From contig LNIY01000107.1 of the NCBI GenBank assembly GCA_001449105.1, positions 1 to 33,184 on the forward strand: a stretch of 33,184 nt of DNA, read 5' to 3'. The notes under the pieces were generated by a model. The model did no database searches, was not told the origin of the DNA, and saw only the letters and a list, made by a program, of their open reading frames with translations. Below are positions 1 to 8,513 of the stretch, piece after piece (position 1 is the stretch's first letter; every line of letters starts with the position of its first letter). A program made the translations under genes and the position numbers. Source of the stretch: Caulobacter vibrioides. GTDB taxonomy: Bacteria > Pseudomonadota > Alphaproteobacteria > Caulobacterales > Caulobacteraceae.

Positions 1-27
1 CCCTCCACGGCTCCCCCTCTCCCCTCT

Positions 28-52
28 TCGTCGTCAGCGTCAGATGTGTATA
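28..52 (+). other. Probable Nextera adapter remnant
   Basis: These 25 bases match the Illumina Nextera read-1 transposase adapter at 24 positions. The single mismatch is at base 34 (T in place of G). The match runs through the first 11 bases of the Tn5 mosaic end (42-52) and then stops. I infer a library-preparation artefact left at a contig edge rather than biology. The adapter sequence is from memory; the match is read directly. Confidence 0.8.
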
Positions 53-249
53 TGGGCCGGCCCACCGCCGCCGTGACGGGGGGGGCGACCGCCGCCACTG
101 AGCCCAGTCTCGCCCCCTCCACCACTTCGTGGTCCCCCTCCCCCGCGAGCGGGGGAGGAGCAAGGACGGCTTCACCGCCCTTCGACCTCTCGTCGCATGG
201 CCTCTGCCCCGCATCCGCCGAACCGTGCTAGGCGGGGCGACCACGCTGC
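53..249. repeat. Leader region with half of a CT/G-rich palindromic repeat
   Basis: No gene is visible. The stretch carries an 8-G run (about 75-82). It also carries one arm of the CCTCCCCC/GGGGGAGG palindrome family at about 111-166, where a CCACTTCGTGG hairpin is followed by a CTCCCCCGCGAGCGGGGGAG hairpin. Because adapter-like sequence precedes it, the linkage of 1-52 to the rest may not be genomic. The promoter of the downstream MFS gene should lie here, but I see no convincing motif. Confidence 0.45.
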
Positions 250-1836
250 ATGGACCCTTGCATGACCGGCAACTTCACCGACGCCGAACGCCGCACCACC
301 CTGGCCGGCCTGATGATCGTCTTCCTGCTCAGCGCGCTGGACCAGACCATCGTCTCCACCGCCATGCCGCGGATCATCTCCGAACTGCACGGCCTGACGC
401 TCTATAGCTGGGTGACCACCGCCTACCTGCTGAGCTCGACGGTGATGGTGCCGATCTGGGGCAAGCTGGGCGACATCTACGGCCGCAAGCCCGTCCTCGT
501 CGTCGGCATCTCGATCTTCATGGTCGGCTCGTGGCTGTCGGGCCTGTCGGGCGAGTTCGGCACGATCGCCGGCATGAGCGGCATGGTGCAGCTGATCGTC
601 TTCCGCGCCTTGCAGGGGATCGGCGGCGGCGCCCTGTTCACCACCGCCTTCGCCATCATCGCCGACCTCTATCCGCCGCGCGAGCGGGGCAAGTTCGCCG
701 GCATCTTCGGCTCGGTGTTCGGGCTTTCCAGCGTGCTGGGTCCGCTGATCGGCGGCTATTTCACCGACCACGGCACGGTTCAGCTGGGCGCCCACGTGAT
801 CGCCGGCTGGCGCTGGGTGTTCTACGTCAACCTGCCGCTGTGCCTGCTGTCGCTGTTCATGATCCTGGTGAAGATGCCGGTCCTGCCGCATCAGCGCTCG
901 GGCAAGATCGACTTCCTGGGCGCGGCCCTGCTGATCGCCGCCTTCGTGCCGCTGCTGCTGGCGCTCAGCCTCGGCGGCCACGACATCGCCTGGGCCTCGG
1001 CCCAGAGCGTGGGCCTGTTCGTCGGCGCGGCCGTGGCGCTGGGCCTCTTCGTCTATGTCGAGAGCCGGGTGTCGAACCCGATCGTTCCGCTGCATCTCTT
1101 CAGGAACAAGACCTTCGTCACCGCCAACCTGGCCGCCTTCCTGATTTCCATGGCCTTCATGGGGGTGGCGGTGTTCCTGCCGCTGTACATGCAGCTGGGC
1201 CTGGGCGTCGACGCCACCACCTCGGGCCTGGCCATGCTGCCGCTGATGGGCGGGCTGATCGTCGGCTCGTCGGTGTCGGGCCAGCTGGTCACGCGTACGG
1301 GCAAGTACAAGCCGTTCATGCTGGGCGGGGCGGTGCTGCTGCTGGTCGGCGTGATCCCGATGACCCACCTGGCCGGCATCCAGCACCTCTATCTGCTGTG
1401 CCTGCTGCTGCTGGTGGTCGGGGTGGGCCTTGGCCCCAACCAGAGCCTGTTCAACCTGGCCACCCAGAACGCGGTGTCGCCGCGCGACATCGGCGTGGCC
1501 ACCAGCTCCAACCAGTTCTTCCGCCAGATCGGCTCGACGGTGGGCGTGGCCGTGGCCGGCGCCCTGCTGACCACGCGCCTGGCCAGCTATGGCGGCGGCA
1601 AGCTCGACCTCGGCGCCCTGCAAGGCCTGGCGCTGGAGAGCGGCGCCGTCGGGACCGGCCAACGCGATCCCGCCCTCGGCCAGGCCCTGGCCTACGCCGT
1701 CAGCGGCGTGATGCAGGCGGCCCTGCTGGTCATCGCCCTGGGCGTGGTCGTGATCTTCTTCGTCCCGGCCCTGCCGCTGCGCTCGCGCATGCCGGCGGCC
1801 GAGCCGGTGCTGGAAAAGGAAGAAGTGGCGGGGTGA
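250..1836 (+). CDS. MFS multidrug efflux transporter, DHA2 (EmrB/QacA) family
   Basis: This is a proton-coupled inner-membrane drug exporter of the 14-helix DHA2 group, 528 residues, which is usual for the family. TM1 carries the DHA2 signature [13 protein letters not shown] (about 30-42). Motif A is [11 protein letters not shown] (71-81) between TM2 and TM3. RALQGIGGG follows at 119-127, and the antiporter motif C region ([16 protein letters not shown]) is at 154-169. The short cytoplasmic tail is acidic and lysine-rich. A second ATG at 262 is a possible start, and neither start has a strong Shine-Dalgarno. No membrane-fusion partner (EmrA) or TetR/MarR regulator is next to it, so the substrate cannot be told from context. 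Confidence 0.9.
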   Translation: MDPCMTGNFTDAERRTTLAGLMIVFLLSALDQTIVSTAMPRIISELHGLTLYSWVTTAYLLSSTVMVPIWGKLGDIYGRKPVLVVGISIFMVGSWLSGLSGEFGTIAGMSGMVQLIVFRALQGIGGGALFTTAFAIIADLYPPRERGKFAGIFGSVFGLSSVLGPLIGGYFTDHGTVQLGAHVIAGWRWVFYVNLPLCLLSLFMILVKMPVLPHQRSGKIDFLGAALLIAAFVPLLLALSLGGHDIAWASAQSVGLFVGAAVALGLFVYVESRVSNPIVPLHLFRNKTFVTANLAAFLISMAFMGVAVFLPLYMQLGLGVDATTSGLAMLPLMGGLIVGSSVSGQLVTRTGKYKPFMLGGAVLLLVGVIPMTHLAGIQHLYLLCLLLLVVGVGLGPNQSLFNLATQNAVSPRDIGVATSSNQFFRQIGSTVGVAVAGALLTTRLASYGGGKLDLGALQGLALESGAVGTGQRDPALGQALAYAVSGVMQAALLVIALGVVVIFFVPALPLRSRMPAAEPVLEKEEVAG

Positions 1837-1858
1837 AGGCCCCTAGGGGGCGGCGCCC

Positions 1859-2012
1859 GATCGCTCCTCCCCCGTGCAACGGGGGGGGGGGACCGCGAAG
1901 CGGGGGGGGGGGCGAGACTGGACGCCGAGCAAGCGGTCGCCCCCCCCCTCCCGCTGCGTATCCCCCGCGCGCCCCCCCCCCCGTTTCACGGGGGAGGGGT
2001 GGGGGGCTGTCA
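1859..2012. repeat. Paired CT/G-rich palindromic repeat with abnormal homopolymers
   Basis: This fills the gap between the converging MFS and priA genes. A left arm (CTCCTCCCCCGTGCAACGGGGG, from about 1864) and a right arm (CCCCCGTTTCACGGGGGAGG, about 1978-1997) are inverted relatives flanking a ~90-bp centre. Four homopolymer runs of 9-11 G or C (about 1881-1891, 1912-1922, 1940-1948, 1972-1982) sit where sibling repeats in this window have mixed bases such as GGGGGAGG. I suspect base-calling or assembly errors here. Confidence 0.6.
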
Positions 2013-2040
2013 CGGGGCGACTAAAGGGGCCTTCCCCGAC

Positions 2041-4203
2041 CTACAGAAACGAATACGGGTCGATGTCGATCGTCACCCGCACCGAGTTCGGGATCTTGGC
2101 CCGCGCCCGCCAGGCCGCCATGAACCCCGGCAGGTCGACGTTGCGTCCGGCCCGCACCAGGAAGCGCTTCCTCCGCCGGCCGCGCACCAGGCCCAGCGGC
2201 GCGTCGGCGGGGCCGTAGACCTCCACGCCCTCGGCGTTGGGCGTCGCCTCGGCCAGGGCCTGGACATAGGCCTCCAGCGCCTCGGCGTCGGGGCCGGAGG
2301 CGATCACTGCGGCCAGGCGTCCGAACGGCGGCAGGCCGGCCTCCTCGCGCATCGCCATCTCGGCCTCGACGAAGGCGTCGCGGTCCTGGGCCTTGAGGGC
2401 CTGCAACACCGCGTGCTCGGGCGAATAGGTCTGCAGATAGGCGCGGCCGGGCTTTTCGTGGCGTCCCGCCCGGCCCGTGGCTTGCGCGAGAAGCTGGAAC
2501 GTCCGCTCGCCGGCCCGCAAATCGCCGCCCCGCAGGGAAAGGTCGGCGTCGATGACCCCCACCAGGGTCAGGTTCGGGAAGTTGTGGCCCTTGGCGGCGG
2601 CCTGGGTGGCCACGAGAATGTCGATCTCGCCGGCCGCCATCGAGTCGACCAGCGCCCGCGCCCCGGCCGGGTCGAACACGGTGTCCGACGAGAAGACGGC
2701 GATGCGGGCGTCGGGGAACAGGTAGCGCGCCTCCTCTTCCACCCGCTCCACGCCGGGACCGATGGAAACCAGACTGTCCTTGGCCCCGCAGTGTGGGCAG
2801 GCCTCGGGCTTCTTCATCGAAAAGCCGGTCAGGTGGCAGACGAGGCGGCCGGTATAGCGGTGCTCGACCAGCCAGCTGTCGCTGTCGGGCGACTTCAGCT
2901 TCTCGCCGCAGGCCCGGCACAGCACCAGCGGCGCATAGCCCCGGCGATTGAGGAAGAGCAAGGATTGCTCGCCCTTCTGCAGGGTCAGCGACACGGCCTT
3001 GACCAGGGTCGGCGACAGCCAGCGGCCGGGCTCGGGCGGGGTGGCCCGCATGTCGATCAGGTGCACGTCGGGCAGCTGCGCCGTACCGTGGCGCGCGCCC
3101 AGGCGCAGCCAGCGATAGCGGCCCTGGTGGGCGTTCCACAGGCTTTCCAGCGACGGCGTGGCCGAGGCCAGCACCACCAGCGCCCCCTCGATCTTGGCGC
3201 GGGCGACCGCCAGGTCGCGGGCCTGGTAGATGAAGCCCTCCTCCTGCTTGAACGAGCCGTCGTGCTCCTCGTCGACGACGATCAGCTTGAGGTTCGAAAA
3301 GGGCAGGAACAGCGCCGAGCGGGCGCCGACCACGATGCGGGCCCGGCCGTCGGCCACGGCCTCCCAGGCCCGGCGGCGGCGCGGCGGCGAGACGCCCGAG
3401 TGCCACTCGATCGGCGCCGCACCGAACCGCTGCTCGAAGCGGCCCATGACCGCCTGGGTCAGCGCGATCTCGGGCAGCAGCACCAGCACCTGGGCGGCCG
3501 GATCGGCCTCCAGCGCCGCAGCGGCGACCTCCAGATAGACTTCCGTCTTGCCCGAGCCGGTGACGCCGTCCAGCAAGGCCGCCTGGAAGCCGCCGGCCGC
3601 CAGCATGTCGGCCATCACGTCGGCCGCGGCCTTTTGACTCGGGTTCAGGGTCTGGGGCGGCAGGCTGAGGTCGGGCTGGGCGACGCTGTCGTCGGCGGCG
3701 ACCAGGACCGGTTCCAGCGCGCCCTCGTCGACCAGGCCCTTGACCACCCCGGCCGAGACGCCCGCCTGGCGGGCCAGCTCGGCGGCGCTCATCGGGCCAT
3801 GCTCGGCGGCCGCCAGCACCTTCAGCCGCGCCGGCGTCATGCGGCCGGGCTGGACGCCGGTCAGGGCCACGGCCTTTTCCGGCTTGGCCGGCGGATGGCG
3901 CAGGCCGCGCAGGGCCATGGCCAGCGGCCAACCGGGCACGTCGACGCTGTAGCGCGCGGCCCACTCGACGAAGGTGATGACGTTGGCCGGCAGGCGCGGA
4001 TCGTCCACGCGGTTCAGCACGGGCTTGAGACGGCGATTGCCGCCGACGCCGTCGCGCAGGGCGGTGACGACGCCGCGCACCGTGCGCGGGCCCAGCGGCA
4101 CCGACACGTGGTCGCCGACGACCAGCTCCAGGCCCTCCGGCTCGGCGTAGTCGAAGGCCTCGGGCAGCGGCATGGGCAGCAGGACGGAGGCGATGCGCGG
4201 CAT
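2041..4203 (-). CDS. priA: Primosomal protein N' (replication restart helicase PriA)
   Basis: PriA is a 3'-5' superfamily-2 helicase that recognises stalled forks and starts replisome reloading. The protein has 720 residues from the ATG at 4203, which is preceded by AAGGCGGG; a TTG 18 nt upstream is less likely. Walker A is GVTGSGKT (213-220), the DEEH box is 311-314, and QATGRAGR motif VI is 574-581. The Cys-rich insertion keeps the outer pairs C429/C432 and C469/C472. The inner CxxC is SPDS (S438, S441), and the CHxC pair is reduced to C456 with T459. In enterobacterial PriA the outer four cysteines bind one zinc and the inner four the other, so I infer one zinc site is lost. It is divergent from DUF484-xerC across 145 bp. 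Confidence 0.96.
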   Translation of the reverse strand: MPRIASVLLPMPLPEAFDYAEPEGLELVVGDHVSVPLGPRTVRGVVTALRDGVGGNRRLKPVLNRVDDPRLPANVITFVEWAARYSVDVPGWPLAMALRGLRHPPAKPEKAVALTGVQPGRMTPARLKVLAAAEHGPMSAAELARQAGVSAGVVKGLVDEGALEPVLVAADDSVAQPDLSLPPQTLNPSQKAAADVMADMLAAGGFQAALLDGVTGSGKTEVYLEVAAAALEADPAAQVLVLLPEIALTQAVMGRFEQRFGAAPIEWHSGVSPPRRRRAWEAVADGRARIVVGARSALFLPFSNLKLIVVDEEHDGSFKQEEGFIYQARDLAVARAKIEGALVVLASATPSLESLWNAHQGRYRWLRLGARHGTAQLPDVHLIDMRATPPEPGRWLSPTLVKAVSLTLQKGEQSLLFLNRRGYAPLVLCRACGEKLKSPDSDSWLVEHRYTGRLVCHLTGFSMKKPEACPHCGAKDSLVSIGPGVERVEEEARYLFPDARIAVFSSDTVFDPAGARALVDSMAAGEIDILVATQAAAKGHNFPNLTLVGVIDADLSLRGGDLRAGERTFQLLAQATGRAGRHEKPGRAYLQTYSPEHAVLQALKAQDRDAFVEAEMAMREEAGLPPFGRLAAVIASGPDAEALEAYVQALAEATPNAEGVEVYGPADAPLGLVRGRRRKRFLVRAGRNVDLPGFMAAWRARAKIPNSVRVTIDIDPYSFL

Positions 4204-4348
4204 GAGACCCGCCTTCTGCAACGGAAACGTCGCCGCGTCGAGGCGCCTGAAGCGGTTACGACCAACGCTGTCATCAAGCCGGCGTTAACCGAAACAGGGC
4301 TTCATCGCCTCGCCTGACGCGTGCAGGTGAACCGATGTGTGAGGGGTC

Positions 4349-5029
4349 ATGAGCGAATCCAGCCAGGCGATGGTCCAGCCGCAGATCGATCCGGATCTGG
4401 TCCGCAACTTCCTGCGCGAGCAGCCGCAGGTGCTGCGCGAGGACGTCGACCTGCTCGCCGACCTGGGTCTCAAGCTCGACACCGGCAACATCGTCGAGTT
4501 CGGCCCCGCCGCCATCGCCCGCGCCGCCGCCGCCCGCGAACGCGAGGCCGAGGTGCGCAAGACCATCGAGGACACCGCCCGCGCCAACATGTCGGCCCAG
4601 GCCCAGGTCCACGCCGCGGTCATCGACCTGCTCGACGCCCGCAACCATTCGGATCTCGCCCGCCGCGTCGACGAGATGGCCGCCCTGCGCTTCAGCCTCG
4701 CCGCCGGCACGGTGGCCCTGGAAGGCCCCGCCCGGGTGCCGGCCGGCTGGCACGCCCTGGTCGACGGTCAGGTCGACATGATCATGGGCGACCACGGCGT
4801 GGCCCGCATGGGCTTCTTCGCGCCCGCGCTCGGCCTGTTCGGCGACAAGCTCGACACCATCCGCAGCATGGCCCTGGTCCGCATGGCCCTGTGGGAGCCC
4901 TCGCGCCAGGGCGTCCTGGCGTTCGGTTCTACGGATCCCGAAGCCTTCACCCCCGACATGGGCTCCGACCTGGTGGCCTTCCTGGCCCGCGTCGTCGAGC
5001 GCACGGCCGAGCGTTGGCCGGTTCCTTGA
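4349..5029 (+). CDS. DUF484 family protein
   Basis: A 226-residue soluble protein of the DUF484 family, which has a GAF-like fold. The N-terminal part is helical and runs through DPDLVRNFLREQPQVLRE and an Ala/Arg/Glu-rich coiled segment (about 55-85). A GAF-like core follows (about 95-225). The start ATG follows GAGGGG at a good distance. DUF484 genes are typically found just upstream of xerC in proteobacteria, and xerC is the next gene here after a repeat-filled 140-bp gap. The molecular function of the family is not established. It may be co-transcribed with xerC, although the intervening palindromes could uncouple the two genes. Confidence 0.85.
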   Translation: MSESSQAMVQPQIDPDLVRNFLREQPQVLREDVDLLADLGLKLDTGNIVEFGPAAIARAAAAREREAEVRKTIEDTARANMSAQAQVHAAVIDLLDARNHSDLARRVDEMAALRFSLAAGTVALEGPARVPAGWHALVDGQVDMIMGDHGVARMGFFAPALGLFGDKLDTIRSMALVRMALWEPSRQGVLAFGSTDPEAFTPDMGSDLVAFLARVVERTAERWPVP

Positions 5030-5033
5030 TCAA

Positions 5034-5168
5034 GATCCTCCCCCTCTGGGGGAGGTGGTCCGGAGGACCGGAGGGGGGGCGGTTTCAGCTGCCTAGGCGC
5101 TGGACGTCCTGCCCCCACTCCCCCCTCCGTCGCCTTCGGCGACACCTCCCCCACGGGGGGAGGATCTA
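5034..5168. repeat. Paired CT/G-rich palindromic element (REPIN-like)
   Basis: Two inverted modules flank a ~40-bp centre. The left module has CCTCCCCCTCTGGGGGAGG followed by a GGTCCGGAGGACC hairpin. The right module has a GTCGCCTTCGGCGAC hairpin followed by CCTCCCCCACGGGGGGAGG. The whole space between DUF484 and xerC is this element. Its right terminal palindrome contains the purine-rich stretch that would act as the Shine-Dalgarno of xerC (ATG at 5170). The same modules recur at 25171-25357, 26876-26999 and 28998-29105. Confidence 0.8.
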
Positions 5169-5169
5169 G

Positions 5170-6084
5170 ATGTTCGCCCGCGAAGCCCTGGCCGCCTGGC
5201 TGGCCCACCTGGCCGACGAGCGCCGCGCCTCGCCGCGCACGGTGCGGGCCTATGGCGACAACGTGCTGGCCTATCTGAACTTCATCGAGGGCCATAACGG
5301 CGCAAGCTCGAGCCTCTCGGATCTCGGCGCCGTCTCGGCCGCCGACCTGCGGGCCTATCTGGCCTTTCGGCGCTCGGGCGATCATCCGCTGTCGCCGCGC
5401 TCGGTCAGCCAGAGCCTGTCGTCGATCCGCGCCTTCCACCGCTTCCTCGACGCGCGCCTGGATACGCCCAACGCCGCCATCGGCCTGGTGCGCGGTCCGC
5501 GCATCAAGGTCGGCGCCCCGCGTCCGGTCTCCGAAGACCAGGCGCGCGGCCTGCTGGCCGAGATCGCGCTGGATCCCGACCGCGAGGAATGGGAGGCCGC
5601 CCGCGACGAGGCGGTGCTGACACTGCTCTGGGGCTGCGGCCTGCGCATTTCCGAGGGCCTGTCCCTGACCCGCGCCGACGCCCCGCTGGGTGAGACGCTG
5701 CGCATCACCGGCAAGGGCGGCAAGACCCGGATCGTGCCGGTGCTCGACGCCGTGCGGACGGCGGTCGACGCCTATGTCGCAGCCCTGCCCTTCGTGCTGG
5801 GCCCGGACGAGCCGCTGTTCCGCGCCAAGCGCGGCGGCCCGCTGTCGCCCCGCCACGTGCAGGCCGCCATGCAGCTGCTGCGCGGGCGCCTGGGCCTTTC
5901 GGACCGCGCCACGCCCCACGCCCTGCGGCACAGCTTCGCCACCCACCTGCTGGGCGCCGGGGCCGACCTGCGCTCGATCCAGGACCTCCTGGGCCACGCC
6001 TCGCTGTCGACGACGCAGCGCTATACCCAGGTCGACGCCGAGGGGCTTCTGGCCGCCTACGGCAAGGCCCATCCCAGGGCTTGA
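5170..6084 (+). CDS. xerC: Tyrosine recombinase XerC
   Basis: XerC resolves chromosome dimers at dif together with XerD and FtsK. The protein has 304 residues, the usual length. The N-terminal SAM-like core-binding domain spans about 5-100 and the catalytic domain about 115-300. The catalytic set is complete: R159 (in GLRISE), K182 (in GKGGKTR), H250 and R253 (in TPHALRHSFATH), H276 (in LLGHASLSTT) and the nucleophile Y285 (in QRYTQVD). I call it XerC rather than XerD from the upstream DUF484 neighbour; sequence alone is less decisive. The start ATG at 5170 sits directly after the terminal palindrome of the repeat, which supplies its ribosome-binding sequence. Confidence 0.93.
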   Translation: MFAREALAAWLAHLADERRASPRTVRAYGDNVLAYLNFIEGHNGASSSLSDLGAVSAADLRAYLAFRRSGDHPLSPRSVSQSLSSIRAFHRFLDARLDTPNAAIGLVRGPRIKVGAPRPVSEDQARGLLAEIALDPDREEWEAARDEAVLTLLWGCGLRISEGLSLTRADAPLGETLRITGKGGKTRIVPVLDAVRTAVDAYVAALPFVLGPDEPLFRAKRGGPLSPRHVQAAMQLLRGRLGLSDRATPHALRHSFATHLLGAGADLRSIQDLLGHASLSTTQRYTQVDAEGLLAAYGKAHPRA

Positions 6085-6103
6085 GATCAGCCAGCCCCCA
6101 CAG

Positions 6104-6249
6104 TTCGTCATCCCGGCCGAAGCGCAGCGAAGAGCCGGGCCCCAGGGGCCGCCGCGATGCGTCGGCCAACGCTGGGGGCGGCTAACCCGACCACCGCGCC
6201 CAGTCCCCTGGGTCCCGGACAAGCCCTTCGGGCTTTCCGGGATGACGAG
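6104..6249. repeat. Composite palindromic element, A-end and B-end
   Basis: A 146-bp non-coding element lies between convergent xerC and the sulfatase gene. It starts with an A-type end (TTCGTCATCCCGGCCGAAGC... through CCCAGGGG, 6104-6155). It finishes with an inverted B-type end (CCCCTGGG, then a two-tier hairpin with AAGCCCTTCGGGCTT, then GATGACGA, about 6202-6249). Both ends share outermost TCGTCATCCCGG and inner CCAGGGG. The ~45-bp centre is similar, in reverse complement, to that of 23461-23609. Confidence 0.8.
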
Positions 6250-6282
6250 GGTTGGGGTTTTGCTGAGGCGTGAGAACAGGGA

Positions 6283-8238
6283 TCAGGAAAGATCCCTTTC
6301 CTCCAGTCCCGCCAGCAGCGCCGCCAGCCGGTCGACCTCGGGCTGCAGCGCCGGGTCCAGCCGCGCCTTGGGCGGATCGGCCTCGACATAAACGAGGTTC
6401 ACCGTCTCGTTGGGATCGGCGACCAGGTCGTACATCTCCCACTCCTGGCCGACGCGACCCGACGGGTCGAAATAGCGGGTCAGCTTGTGGACCTTGGTGC
6501 GCACCGAACGCACGTGGTTGGGCTGGCGCACCGAGCCGGGGGCGATGTCGACCGGCGGACGCTTCGGATTGCCCCGGCGCAGCTTCTCCACCGCCGCGTC
6601 GAACACCGCGAACTCCTTCTCGCACTTGGTGTTGTGCGGATTGTTCAGCGGGGCCAAGGGGGCCGTGATCTCGTCATCGGTGATGAACAGCACGCCCAGC
6701 CGCTCGCTTCCATCCGGCTCGATCACCCGGTCGGTCTCGCCGCGGATCAGCGGCGCGAGGTTGGCGCCCGGCAGCGGCGGCACGGGACGATCCTTGGCCA
6801 GCACCCCGGCGATGGCGTCGCGCTCGGCCTCGCCCACGCCCGCCAGGCCCAGGATGGTCGGCACGATGTCGACGTGGCTGGTCAGGGCGTCCTTGGCCAG
6901 CGGGACGCCGTCGGGCGTCTCGATCGAGGCCAGGCCCGGCGGGAAGCGCACGACCACCGGCACGTGCAGCACCTCCTGATAGGCCCCGTGCCACTTCTCC
7001 AGCATCATGCCGTGGGCCCCGGCGTACTCGCCGTGGTCGGCCAGGAAGACCACGATGGTGTTGTCGGCCTGTCCGGTGGCCTCAAGCGTCTCCAGCACCG
7101 CGGCGATGTGGACGTCGACCACGCTGTGCAGCCAGCCATAGAGCTGGACGAAGGCCTCGACGCCGGCCCGCGGATCGTCGGTCAGCTGGAACGGGATCGG
7201 CCCCTGCAAGGCGATGTCGGCGGCCGCTTCCAGGGCCTTGTCGGGATCGGTGATCCCCAGGCCGCGCGCGACGTTGAAGCCGGTCTTGGAATTGAGCGCC
7301 AGGCCCATCTTCCAGGCGTAGTCGTGCTGGGCCGTGGGCTTGGTCGACAGGTCCTCGTCCCAGGTCGGCGGAACGTGGCCGCAGTCCTGCGGGAAGTCGC
7401 CGGGATTGAGCGGGATGGTCGCCGTGCCGGCGGTCGGCGGCGGCGTCCTCTGGCCCTGCAGCGGCACGGTCAGCGGATTGAAGATGCCCTGCACGCCGCT
7501 GTCGTCGGGCTTGGGCAGGGCCTGGCCGATCACCGCCGGATAGGTGGCGATGTCGTGCGGGTTGGTGAACGAGGCCACCGCGAACCACGGCTTGCGGTCG
7601 GCCGGATCCGGACCCGAGGCGTAAGGGTCGTGCGACTGGGCGGTTGCGACCTCGCGGTCGTAGTTCACCGCCAGGGCCTGGCGGCGGATGAAGGCGCAGG
7701 CGGAATCCGCGAAGCCGGCGTCGCGATAGAGGCCCAGGTTGTTGATCGCCGCCCCGTGCGGCTCGGGCCAGCTCTTTTCCCAGTCGTCGAAGCCGAAGGC
7801 CTGCAGCGTGTGGCCGGGCGGATCGCTGACGTGCCACTTGCCGAAATAGTGGGTGGTGTAGCCGGCCTGGCGCATCCAGCCGCCCAGGGTCGGGATCCCC
7901 TCGCCCGCCAGCCACGGAAAGTTCGGCGAGTCCCCGCTCTTGAACAGGCCGTCGGTCTGGGTGACGCCGGTGCGGGTTCCGTACTGGCCGGTGTAGATCA
8001 CCGCCCGGCTGGGCGTGCAGGCGCTGGCGGCGATGGTGTGGTTGGCCAGCAGCACGGCGTTGTCGCGCAGCGCCGCCAGGCCGGGAAAGTGGCGGATGTA
8101 GTCGTTGTCTGGTTTCAGCGGCTGGAAGCCCAGCACGTCCTTCAACCCCTCGGCCAGGCCGTGGGCGGCCCCGTAGGAGAAGCGCGGGAACCGGTACTGG
8201 TCGCAGGTGATCAGCAGGATGTTGGGTCGCGTGGTCAT
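6283..8238 (-). CDS. Sulfatase / alkaline-phosphatase-superfamily hydrolase
   Basis: A 651-residue type I sulfatase. The N-terminus RPNILLITCDQYR carries a metal-binding Asp (D13). The sulfatase signature CTPSRA at 74-79 has the CxPxR motif whose cysteine is converted to formylglycine. K134 and H136 (GKWH) and D401/H402 (FLADHGEYAGAHG) complete the expected active site. It is longer than typical ~500-residue arylsulfatases. No signal peptide is visible, so the protein should stay in the cytoplasm unless the start is wrong; the start has GGGGAGG eight bases upstream. No formylglycine-generating enzyme or transporter lies in the window, so the substrate (sulfate ester, or possibly phosphonate) is unknown. 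Confidence 0.9.
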   Translation of the reverse strand: MTTRPNILLITCDQYRFPRFSYGAAHGLAEGLKDVLGFQPLKPDNDYIRHFPGLAALRDNAVLLANHTIAASACTPSRAVIYTGQYGTRTGVTQTDGLFKSGDSPNFPWLAGEGIPTLGGWMRQAGYTTHYFGKWHVSDPPGHTLQAFGFDDWEKSWPEPHGAAINNLGLYRDAGFADSACAFIRRQALAVNYDREVATAQSHDPYASGPDPADRKPWFAVASFTNPHDIATYPAVIGQALPKPDDSGVQGIFNPLTVPLQGQRTPPPTAGTATIPLNPGDFPQDCGHVPPTWDEDLSTKPTAQHDYAWKMGLALNSKTGFNVARGLGITDPDKALEAAADIALQGPIPFQLTDDPRAGVEAFVQLYGWLHSVVDVHIAAVLETLEATGQADNTIVVFLADHGEYAGAHGMMLEKWHGAYQEVLHVPVVVRFPPGLASIETPDGVPLAKDALTSHVDIVPTILGLAGVGEAERDAIAGVLAKDRPVPPLPGANLAPLIRGETDRVIEPDGSERLGVLFITDDEITAPLAPLNNPHNTKCEKEFAVFDAAVEKLRRGNPKRPPVDIAPGSVRQPNHVRSVRTKVHKLTRYFDPSGRVGQEWEMYDLVADPNETVNLVYVEADPPKARLDPALQPEVDRLAALLAGLEERDLS

Positions 8239-8411
8239 GTCGGCCTCCCCTCGGACGCTTGCCGGCCCGAATGTCGGGAAGCTGACGCTGAAGTTGTGAC
8301 AGGACTGTGCTCGCCTTCACAGAACGGCGATTTCGGGCTCGTCCGCGACCAGCGAAAAATCACCGTTCCGCCTGCGACAAGGAGTCGCGCGGGTCGGGGA
8401 AAATCCCGGGC

Positions 8412-8428
8412 TTAACCACGCTTTTACC
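8412..8428 (+). promoter_or_regulatory. Possible degenerate CtrA-type site
   Basis: TTAA-N7-TTTA lies about 90 bp upstream of the chemotaxis receptor start. The Caulobacter CtrA consensus is TTAA-N7-TTAA, so one base of the second half-site differs. The surrounding DNA is GC-rich, which makes two A/T-rich half-sites at this spacing noticeable, but the match is imperfect and untested. Confidence 0.25.
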
Positions 8429-8513
8429 GCGCGCCCTGCTTTGTGGGTCCAAAGATGAAACACCTCCGCGAAGCCAGTGCGCGCGAGAGGACGCTGAAAG
8501 CGGGACAGTCCTG

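Noticed and set aside
172..1662. A long minus-strand open frame opposite the MFS gene
   Set aside because: Its product is His/Gln/Arg-rich with no domain, and it is antisense to a clear transporter; such frames are expected in very GC-rich DNA.
2021..3964. A 647-codon second minus-strand frame overlapping priA
   Set aside because: It is an out-of-frame shadow rich in Arg/Gly/Ala; the priA frame carries all helicase motifs.
5034..5168. Repeated CT-rich palindromes considered as a CRISPR array
   Set aside because: The arms are inverted pairs, not direct repeats with regular unique spacers, and no cas gene is present.
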